Source of the DNA: an uncultured Clostridia bacterium
Lineage (GTDB): Bacteria > Bacillota > Clostridia > Oscillospirales > Acutalibacteraceae
Direction of reading: 5' to 3'
Length of the DNA: 31,792 bases
NCBI GenBank assembly: GCA_937892525.1
Contig: CALAEV010000004.1
Span: 1-31,792, forward strand
Part shown: piece by piece, positions 1 to 5,250 of the stretch
How the letters are laid out: each line of letters begins with the position of its first letter
Position numbering within the stretch: the first letter of the stretch is position 1
Program-made: the position numbers and the translations under genes
The notes under the pieces: generated by a model
The model's database searches: none
What the model was told of the DNA's origin: nothing
Seen by the model: the letters and a program-made list of their open reading frames with translations, nothing else

Positions 1-878
1 ATATGGGCAAGAAAAAGATTATTGCAGAAACAGGTGCAGGTCAGCACGGTGTTGCTCTTGCTACTGCAGCTGCATACTTTGGTCTTGAATGTGATATTTA
101 TATGGGCTCTGTTGACATTAAAAAGCAAGCTCCAAATGTAGCAAGAATGAAAATCCTTGGTGCAAATGTTGTTGAGGTTACTCACGGTCTTCAAACTCTT
201 AAAGAAGCAGTTGACGCAGCATTTGACGCATACAGCAAAGAATACGAAAACTCAATTTACTGCATCGGTTCAGTTTTAGGCCCTCATCCATTCCCAATGA
301 TGGTGCGTGATTTCCAAAGCGTTGTTGGTATTGAGGCAAGAGAGCAGTTTATTGAAATGACAGGTCATCTTCCTAACGCTATTGTTGCTTGTGTTGGTGG
401 TGGTAGTAACGCTGCAGGCCTTTTTGCAGGCTTCCTTAATGACCCTGTTGATATTTACGGTATTGAACCACTTGGTCGTGGTCCTAAACTTGGCGACCAC
501 GCTGCAAGTCTTAAATATGGCGAAGAAGGTATTATGCACGGATTCAACAGTATTATGCTTAAAGATGAAAACGGCGAGCCTGCACCTGTTTATTCAGTTG
601 CAAGTGGTCTTGACTACCCATCATCTGGCCCTGAACACGCTTTCTTACAAGAAATCGGTAGAGTTAAATACGATGTAATTGACGACGAAGAAACAATTGA
701 CGCTTTCTTCAAACTCTCACGTATGGAAGGTATTATTCCTGCTATTGAAAGTTCACACGCAGTTGCATACGGTATGAAACTCGCAAAGACTATGGAACAC
801 GGTTCAATCCTTATTAACCTTTCAGGTCGTGGCGATAAAGATATGGATTATGTAATTGAAAATTACGGTATCAGATAA
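1..878 (+). CDS. trpB: Tryptophan synthase beta chain, C-terminal part (5' end outside window)
   Basis: PLP-dependent beta subunit that joins indole and serine to make tryptophan. About 291 residues are visible against roughly 390-400 for the family. The reading frame is already open at the window edge, and the first ATG (position 3) lies inside the conserved run RMGKKxIIAETGAGQHG, so it is not the true start. The PLP lysine lies upstream and is not seen. Visible signatures are AETGAGQHG (holding the catalytic Glu), the glycine-rich phosphate loop GGGSNA, and the C-terminal NLSGRGDKD with the serine that contacts the PLP ring nitrogen. A terminator follows 15 bp after the stop, so no trpA lies directly downstream. 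Identification is by family motifs and is secure. Confidence 0.96.
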   Translation, partial: MGKKKIIAETGAGQHGVALATAAAYFGLECDIYMGSVDIKKQAPNVARMKILGANVVEVTHGLQTLKEAVDAAFDAYSKEYENSIYCIGSVLGPHPFPMMVRDFQSVVGIEAREQFIEMTGHLPNAIVACVGGGSNAAGLFAGFLNDPVDIYGIEPLGRGPKLGDHAASLKYGEEGIMHGFNSIMLKDENGEPAPVYSVASGLDYPSSGPEHAFLQEIGRVKYDVIDDEETIDAFFKLSRMEGIIPAIESSHAVAYGMKLAKTMEHGSILINLSGRGDKDMDYVIENYGIR

Positions 879-892
879 AAATATATAACAAA

Positions 893-925
893 AAGCACCA
901 GCCAATAGGTTGGTGCTTAATTTTT
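893..925 (+). terminator. Rho-independent terminator after trpB
   Basis: AAGCACCA (893-900) pairs with TGGTGCTT (911-918), followed by AATTTTT. It ends the trpB transcript and abuts the 3' end of the opposing tRNA gene. Confidence 0.85.
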
Positions 926-1000
926 GGTCGAGATGACAGGATTCGAACCTGCGGCATCCACGTCCCGAACGTGGCGCGCTACCACCTGCGCTACATCTCG
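925..1000 (-). tRNA. tRNA-Pro (anticodon CGG)
   Basis: Read on the minus strand, a complete cloverleaf is visible. The acceptor stem is CGAGATG/CATCTCG, the D arm holds AGGTGGTAGC, and the anticodon stem CCACG/CGTGG encloses the loop TTCGGGA, giving anticodon CGG (reads CCG, proline). The T loop is GTTCGAATC. The discriminator A is followed by an encoded CCA. Length with CCA is 76 nt. It is a single gene, not part of a cluster, and has its own promoter just upstream. Confidence 0.95.
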
Positions 1001-1023
1001 ATAATAATTTTCGTGTGAAAAAA

Positions 1024-1052
1024 ATTATAATACTTTTAGTTTTATAAAGCAA
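1024..1052 (-). promoter_or_regulatory. Promoter for tRNA-Pro
   Basis: On the minus strand TTGCTT and TATAAT are separated by 17 bp. The -10 box lies about 24 bp upstream of the tRNA 5' end, a fitting distance. Confidence 0.7.
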
Positions 1053-1070
1053 GTATTTTAAAAAAGTTAT

Positions 1071-1099
1071 TTGATTAACTCTAATATCTGTGTTACAAT
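1071..1099 (+). promoter_or_regulatory. Promoter for the MATE transporter
   Basis: TTGATT, 17-bp spacer, TACAAT. The -10 box ends about 30 bp before the MATE start codon. Confidence 0.65.
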
Positions 1100-1129
1100 A
1101 TGTGCGATTATTTTTAGAAGGCGAAATTT

Positions 1130-2485
1130 ATGAACAGACGAAATGTTGATATGGTCAGTGGGCCAATTTTCAAAAATGTTATATCTTACACAATTCCAAT
1201 TATCTTTACAGGGATTTTGCAGTTGCTTTTTAATGCTGCTGACTTGATTGTTGTAGGTCAGTTTTGTGGTAGTATTTCTGTTGCTGCAGTTGGTGCAACC
1301 GGGTCAATTACAAACCTTATTGTAAATCTTTTTGTTGGACTTTCTGTTGGTACCGGTGTCGCCGTTGCACAAGCCCTTGGCGCTAACGACACTAAAAAAG
1401 CCCACCGTGCAGTACATACTGCAATCCCAACGTCACTTATAGGTGGTGCAATTCTTACAGTAATCGGCGTATTCTTTTCTGAAACATTCTTAAACTGGAT
1501 GGGTACGCCCCAAGATGTTCTTCCACTTTCTGCACTTTATATGAAAATTTATTTTGGTGGAATTATCTTTATGATGATTTACAACTTCTGTGCATCAATT
1601 CTTCGTGCTACGGGGGACACAAAATCGCCACTTATATTTTTAACGATTGCCGGAGTTATAAATGTTGTTCTCAATGTAATTTTTGTTACTATTTTTGACT
1701 TAAATGTTGCCGGTGTTGCGTTGGCAACCACTATTTCTCAAGGTGTTTCGGCAATACTTGTTGTGCTTGCCCTCGTTAAGAGAAGTGATGCTTGTCAGCT
1801 TCATTTTTCACAACTTAAATTCTATAAAAACGAGTTTTTGCAAATTCTCAAAATCGGCTTACCTGCAGGTATTCAAGGCTCTCTTTTTTCAGTCTCAAAC
1901 GTTATTATCCAATCATCTATAAACTCATTTGGCTCGGCAGTTATGTCAGGCAACGCTGCTGCACTTAACATTGAGGGCTTTATTTACATTGTTCTTAACG
2001 CATTCCACCAGACAACTCTCAATTTTACAGGGCAGAATGTGGGCGCAAACAAATACCGTCGCGCAAAAAAGGTGTTTCTAATATGTATGCTCTGCGTGTT
2101 TGTAATCGGTATTGTTTTATCACTTACTATGTATCTTTTAGGTCCTCAACTTTTGTCTATTTACATTACTGACTCACAAGAAGCAATCGAATGCGGACTG
2201 TTGAGAATGAGTTGCTTGTTTATTCCTTATTTCCTTTTAGGTCTTATGGATGTTTCAGGTGGCGGACTTCGTGGTATGGGTGTGTCTCTTGCACCTATGC
2301 TTATTTCAGTTATCGGTGTTTGTGGATTCAGAATTGGTTGGATTTATACTATATTTCAGTTGCCACAATTCCACAACCCTGAATGGCTATATCATTCTTA
2401 CACAATCTCGTGGGGTATTACATTCGTTGCACAAACTATTGCATATTTTATAATTTATAATAAGAAAAAGAAACAAAAACAATAA
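1130..2485 (+). CDS. MATE family cation-coupled multidrug exporter
   Basis: A 451-residue polytopic inner-membrane protein of typical MATE length, with about 12 hydrophobic segments arranged as two six-helix halves. The N-terminus (GPIFKNVISYTIPIIFTGILQ) and the internal AADLIVVGQFCG, TGSITNLIVNLFVGLSVGTGVA and GQNVGANKYRRAKK stretches are standard for the NorM/MepA-like branch, which expels drugs or metabolites in exchange for Na+ or H+. The ATG at 1130 has AGAAGG eight bases upstream. It is monocistronic, with its own promoter and a strong terminator. The substrate cannot be deduced. Confidence 0.93.
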   Translation: MNRRNVDMVSGPIFKNVISYTIPIIFTGILQLLFNAADLIVVGQFCGSISVAAVGATGSITNLIVNLFVGLSVGTGVAVAQALGANDTKKAHRAVHTAIPTSLIGGAILTVIGVFFSETFLNWMGTPQDVLPLSALYMKIYFGGIIFMMIYNFCASILRATGDTKSPLIFLTIAGVINVVLNVIFVTIFDLNVAGVALATTISQGVSAILVVLALVKRSDACQLHFSQLKFYKNEFLQILKIGLPAGIQGSLFSVSNVIIQSSINSFGSAVMSGNAAALNIEGFIYIVLNAFHQTTLNFTGQNVGANKYRRAKKVFLICMLCVFVIGIVLSLTMYLLGPQLLSIYITDSQEAIECGLLRMSCLFIPYFLLGLMDVSGGGLRGMGVSLAPMLISVIGVCGFRIGWIYTIFQLPQFHNPEWLYHSYTISWGITFVAQTIAYFIIYNKKKKQKQ

Positions 2486-2489
2486 ATAA

Positions 2490-2519
2490 AATCGAGGTGG
2501 TAACCCACCTCGATTTTTT
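2490..2519 (+). terminator. Terminator after the MATE gene
   Basis: AATCGAGGTGG pairs with CCACCTCGATT around a short loop, then TTTT. The reverse complement is also T-rich, so it may stop leftward transcription too. Confidence 0.9.
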
Positions 2520-2523
2520 CGAC

Positions 2524-2549
2524 AAAAAAGGGTGTCTTTGCAGACACCC
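2524..2549 (-). terminator. Leftward terminator immediately downstream of a leftward promoter
   Basis: On the minus strand GGGTGTCT, loop GCAA, AGACACCC is followed by TTTTTT: an 8-bp stem with a six-T tail. On the plus strand there is no T tail, so it acts leftward. No gene on the minus strand lies just upstream of it; the only signal there is the promoter at 2559-2587. Confidence 0.8.
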
Positions 2550-2558
2550 AACATATTA

Positions 2559-2587
2559 ATAATATCAAATTCAAAAGCAAAAGTCAA
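2559..2587 (-). promoter_or_regulatory. Leftward promoter firing into a terminator
   Basis: Minus strand TTGACT, 17-bp spacer, TATTAT. The expected start point near 2552 is only a few bases before the terminator hairpin at 2530-2549, so the predicted transcript would be about 25-30 nt. Confidence 0.55.
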
Positions 2588-2673
2588 TAGATTTTCAATA
2601 TTTTTAGTAGCATTGTGCACAAAATCTACGGAATAAACAATTAAAAACTATTAAATTTATACAATTTTACATA

Positions 2674-2702
2674 TTGATTTTGCACTTTTTCTATGTTATA
2701 TT
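2674..2702 (+). promoter_or_regulatory. Promoter for the candidate structured RNA
   Basis: TTGATT (2674-2679), 17 bp, TATATT (2697-2702); the start would be near 2708. A TTGCAC at 2680 is less well spaced. Confidence 0.55.
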
Positions 2703-2731
2703 ATAGACACAGAAAGGAAAAGGTGATTCCA

Positions 2732-2743
2732 ATGTACAGGTAA
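2732..2743 (+). other. Minimal ORF 1 (Met-Tyr-Arg-stop)
   Basis: ATG TAC AGG TAA preceded by AAAGGTG at 2719-2725. Whether it is translated is not known. The matching copy at 2801-2812 makes chance less likely. Confidence 0.35.
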
Positions 2744-2800
2744 AAACCAAACCAAAAGTTAAGCAAAAAGTTTAACAAAAAAAGGACAAAGGTGGTTCCA

Positions 2801-2812
2801 ATGTACAAGTAA
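2801..2812 (+). other. Minimal ORF 2 (Met-Tyr-Lys-stop)
   Basis: ATG TAC AAG TAA preceded by AAAGGTG at 2788-2794. One of the two differences between the repeat copies changes the third codon from Arg to Lys, keeping a basic residue. Confidence 0.35.
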
Positions 2813-3035
2813 AAACCTTAATTCAATCTTAAAGAAAAGGTTAAAAGCAAATTAAGTTCAGCTACCTGAGTAAAAAGATTGAAGCCTAACGACTTTTTGA
2901 AAAATGAATATTCCTACACAAAAAAGTTTATCTCACTTACGAGATTTAATATAGATTATGAAGGAAAGTTTTTAGGTGGTATGGAATGTAAGAGTTATCA
3001 AAAGGTCGGAACATAGAGAAAGAGAGGTACACAAA

Positions 3036-3068
3036 ATGAAGTTAGATATCAAGAGTGAACAGAAATAA
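3036..3068 (+). CDS. Possible 10-residue ORF ending inside a terminator stem
   Basis: ATG at 3036 follows AGAGAGG with 8-base spacing and encodes MKLDIKSEQK. Its last two codons and TAA stop fall in the 5' arm of the terminator that begins at 3062. A ribosome finishing this ORF would cover that arm and could hinder termination. Translation is unproven; it may be only part of the RNA structure. Confidence 0.3.
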   Translation: MKLDIKSEQK

Positions 3069-3128
3069 CCCTCCAAGCCAGTGAAAGATGTGTAAAGAAA
3101 CATCGGCTTTGAGGGTTATTTCTTTTTG
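3062..3128 (+). terminator. Long terminator of the candidate RNA
   Basis: GAAATAACCCTC (3062-3073) pairs with GAGGGTTATTTC (3111-3122). The hairpin continues inward with AAGCC/GGCTT and GATGT/ACATC, and CTTTTT follows. It is unusually long for a simple terminator. Confidence 0.85.
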
Positions 3129-3142
3129 CCCTTTTTTATTTG

Positions 3143-3163
3143 TCGCCGAAAGGTGATTTTTTT
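3143..3163 (+). terminator. Short GNRA-loop hairpin with T7 tail
   Basis: TCGCC, GAAA tetraloop, GGTGA, then seven T. The stem is only five pairs with one wobble, so it is probably a backup to the terminator just before it. Confidence 0.45.
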
Positions 3164-3184
3164 ATGCTTTTTACCAATATTTTC

Positions 3185-3213
3185 TTGACATACATTTAGT
3201 GAGGTAATATAAT
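3185..3213 (+). promoter_or_regulatory. Consensus sigma-A promoter for the peptide/ABC cassette
   Basis: Exact TTGACA (3185-3190), 17 bp, exact TATAAT (3208-3213). It is one of the strongest-looking promoters in the window, so control is likely downstream of initiation. Confidence 0.9.
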
Positions 3214-3263
3214 TTAGTAGTTACAAAAATCGTTCAACCGAAATTTTAAAAGGAGGCAGAAAA

Positions 3264-3350
3264 ATGATTACAACTTGGTCAGATTACCGTGAAAACAAAA
3301 TAAACCGTTACTATTCTGCCTTCAAATATAAAGACTGTTCTTGCGAATAA
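3264..3350 (+). CDS. 28-residue leader or exported peptide ahead of ABC exporter pair
   Basis: The ORF starts at ATG 3264 behind AGGAGG with 7-base spacing and follows a perfect promoter. It begins MITTWSDYRENK and ends KYKDCSCE, so it is aromatic-rich (one Trp, four Tyr, one Phe) with a Cys-x-Cys near the C-terminus. It has no hydrophobic signal and no double-glycine leader. A terminator follows at 3381-3404, before the ABC genes. Two readings fit. It may be a ribosome-sensed attenuation leader, as bmrB is for the bmrCD exporter in Bacillus; codons 18-20 contain TCTGCCT, complementary to the terminator 5' arm. Or it may be a small bioactive peptide exported by the ABC pair. No peptide-modifying enzyme is nearby. 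I do not recognise the family. Confidence 0.7.
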   Translation: MITTWSDYRENKINRYYSAFKYKDCSCE

Positions 3351-3380
3351 ATTTATTCAGTATTTATATTTTTCGTCACT

Positions 3381-3404
3381 GTAGGCAGATGTGCCTACTT
3401 TTTT
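3381..3404 (+). terminator. Attenuator-like terminator before the ABC exporter genes
   Basis: GTAGGCA (3381-3387), loop GATG, TGCCTAC (3392-3398), then a T run. The ABC ribosome site AGGAGG begins at 3413. AGGCAGA (3383-3389) can pair instead with TCTGCCT (3315-3321) inside the 28-codon ORF, which would break the terminator stem. Confidence 0.85.
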
Positions 3405-3423
3405 ATTTTTATAGGAGGAATTT

Positions 3424-5250
3424 ATGAGGTGGATTAAACTTCACGAACCGGTTAAGGTTCCTGTACTTAAAAATGTAATATTTGCCTTAAAGCTTGTGTG
3501 GGAAGCAGACAAGCGTCTTTTAATCGGCTATTTTGTTACAGAAATCTCTAACAAGGTTTTATCAATGTATGTTCAGAACATTTTGTTCTTGAAAGTATTG
3601 TTAAGCATCATTGATGGCGATGCAGATTTTAAAACATACTTTACTTACCTTTTGTTGTTCTTTGGAGTGTATCTTACTGTTAATGTGATTTCTGCTTATG
3701 CTACTCGGCAACGACTTGTTGCAACAAAAGTTGTTCTTAAAAGAGTAAACAACAAGATTTTCGAAAAAGCTACACAATTAGATGTAAGTTGTTATGAAAA
3801 CCCTGAATTTTATGACAAATATCAACGTGCAACACTTGTTTTGTCATCAAGTTATTATGACTTGATTTGTTGGGATGTTGCAGCAGTTGTGGGTGGTATT
3901 ATCGCGCTTATCTGCGTTATTACAACAGTTACAGTTATTAACCCAATGTATTTGTTATTCTTATTGCCTGTTACACTCGTATTTGCTATTGAATTGATGA
4001 AAAGCAAAGCAGTTTACAAGCGCGACCTTGAGATGACTAAAAACAACAGAATTAAAGCGTATATTCAACGAACAATGTTTTTAAAAGAATTCTCAAAAGA
4101 TATGAGAACATCAAACATTTTTGCTGTTCTTACTAAAAGATTTAAAATTGCAATTGACGCGAATGTTTTAATTCTTAAAAGCTATGGTGTAAAACTGTTT
4201 ATTTATAGTATGATAAGTTCACTTTTCAGTGATTTTATACCGATTATCGGCACTTATGCTTTTGCAGGGTATCAATTTATATTCACACAAGCGCTCTCAA
4301 TTTCAGGCTTCTCTGTTGTACTTGCGTCAATCAACTCTGTTCGCGATTCAACGCTGAGTATTGCCGAGGGCTTTGACGAAATGACTCAGATGGCACTTTT
4401 CTTCCAGAATCTTCGCGATTTCTTCGACTATGAGCCACAAATCACAGATGGTGGAAAAGATGCAGAAGAATTCCAGAGCATTGAATTTAAGAATGTGTCA
4501 TTCACCTACCCTGACACAAGCAAAGAAATTCTTAAAAACGTTTCATTTAAGATTAACAAAGGCGAAACTATTGCTATTGTTGGTGTAAACGGTGCAGGTA
4601 AATCAACACTTGTTAAATTATTACTTCGCTTTTATGATGCAAACGAGGGCGAAATTCTTTACAACGGTATAAATGTTAAAGAATATAATGTTCAGTCACT
4701 TCGTAATGCTTTTGCCACAGTTTTTCAGGATTACAAGAACTTTGCAGTTTCTGTAAATGAAAATATTATGTGCCACGAATGTAGCGATGAAGAAAAACAA
4801 ATCGCAGAAAAAGCACTCAAGCAAAGTGGTGTGTGGGAGAAAATCGCATCACTCCCTAAAGGTGCTGACACAGTACTTACTCGCGAATTTGAGATTGACG
4901 GCGCAGGTCTTTCCGGTGGCGAAAACCAAAAAGTTTCTGCAGCACGACTTTTTGCGCGAGATTTTGAGATTGCAATTCTTGACGAGCCAAGTTCTGCACT
5001 TGACCCTATTGCAGAATACAAAATGTATGAAAACTTAATAGATGTAACAAAAGACAAAACTGTTATCTATATTTCTCATCGTCTTTCAAGCGCTGTGCTT
5101 TCTGACAGAATTTATGTGCTTGGCAATGGTACAATCCTTGAGTCAGGCTCTCACGCTGAACTTATGGCACAAGATGGAGAATATAGCAAGATGTTCACTT
5201 TACAGGCATCAAGTTACAAAGGTGAAAGTGAGGCGAGTGAAAATGTTTAA
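3424..5250 (+). CDS. ABC exporter half-transporter (permease-ATPase fusion), first of pair
   Basis: A 608-residue ABC type-I exporter half with an N-terminal membrane domain (about residues 20-330) and a C-terminal ATPase. Walker A GVNGAGKST is at 387-395, the Q-loop Gln at 435, signature LSGGE at 496-500, Walker B ILDE at 518-521 and the switch His at 552, all intact. A YENPEFYDKY motif near residue 124 recurs in the partner. There is no N-terminal C39 peptidase domain, so it would not cleave a double-glycine leader. The start has AGGAGG five bases upstream. The stop overlaps the next start, implying a heterodimer made by coupled translation. The substrate may be a drug, a lipid or the upstream peptide. 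Confidence 0.92.
   Translation: MRWIKLHEPVKVPVLKNVIFALKLVWEADKRLLIGYFVTEISNKVLSMYVQNILFLKVLLSIIDGDADFKTYFTYLLLFFGVYLTVNVISAYATRQRLVATKVVLKRVNNKIFEKATQLDVSCYENPEFYDKYQRATLVLSSSYYDLICWDVAAVVGGIIALICVITTVTVINPMYLLFLLPVTLVFAIELMKSKAVYKRDLEMTKNNRIKAYIQRTMFLKEFSKDMRTSNIFAVLTKRFKIAIDANVLILKSYGVKLFIYSMISSLFSDFIPIIGTYAFAGYQFIFTQALSISGFSVVLASINSVRDSTLSIAEGFDEMTQMALFFQNLRDFFDYEPQITDGGKDAEEFQSIEFKNVSFTYPDTSKEILKNVSFKINKGETIAIVGVNGAGKSTLVKLLLRFYDANEGEILYNGINVKEYNVQSLRNAFATVFQDYKNFAVSVNENIMCHECSDEEKQIAEKALKQSGVWEKIASLPKGADTVLTREFEIDGAGLSGGENQKVSAARLFARDFEIAILDEPSSALDPIAEYKMYENLIDVTKDKTVIYISHRLSSAVLSDRIYVLGNGTILESGSHAELMAQDGEYSKMFTLQASSYKGESEASENV

Larger units (their letters stand above)
2719..2817 (+). 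repeat. 30-nt direct repeat carrying ribosome site and three-codon ORF
   Basis: Copies at 2719-2748 and 2788-2817 match at 28 of 30 positions. Each reads AAAGGTG(A/G)TTCCA, ATG TAC A(G/A)G TAA, AAAACC. Each copy has a good AAAGG ribosome site about 8-9 bases before an ATG-TAC-AGG/AAG-TAA minimal ORF (Met-Tyr-Arg or Met-Tyr-Lys). Confidence 0.85.
2708..3128 (+). ncRNA. Candidate ~420-nt structured RNA of unknown class
   Basis: A promoter at 2674-2702 and a long terminator at 3062-3128 bracket a stretch with no normal ORF. Pairings visible by eye: TTCAATCTT (2821-2829) with AAGATTGAA further on; an enclosed TTCAG/CTGAG hairpin; a 12-position stem, CCTAACGACTTT with AAAGTTTTTAGG (11 of 12 pairs counting one wobble); and ATCTC/GAGAT with loop ACTTAC. 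It also carries a 30-nt direct repeat holding two three-codon ORFs. I see no signatures of RNase P RNA, tmRNA, SRP RNA or 6S RNA. It could belong to a known large clostridial RNA class such as raiA or ROOL; I cannot confirm that. It could instead be a long regulated leader for the ABC genes downstream, although those have their own promoter. Confidence 0.5.

Noticed and set aside
822..1052. 76-codon ORF on the minus strand
   Set aside because: It runs through the tRNA-Pro gene and the trpB terminator, so it is a chance frame.
2387..2620. 77-codon ORF on the minus strand
   Set aside because: It crosses two terminators and the end of the MATE gene, has no ribosome site and resembles nothing.
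2708..3128. RNase P RNA, tmRNA, 6S RNA or SRP RNA
   Set aside because: None of the conserved cores of these RNAs is visible, and the tandem mini-ORFs do not fit them.
3264..3350. AgrD-type or double-glycine peptide precursor
   Set aside because: There is no AgrB, no amphipathic leader, no GG cleavage site, and the exporters have no C39 peptidase domain.
5114..5242. Longer N-terminus for the second ABC protein
   Set aside because: It lies within the first ABC gene in another frame, and the residues are not transporter-like; ATG 5243 is coupled to the preceding stop.
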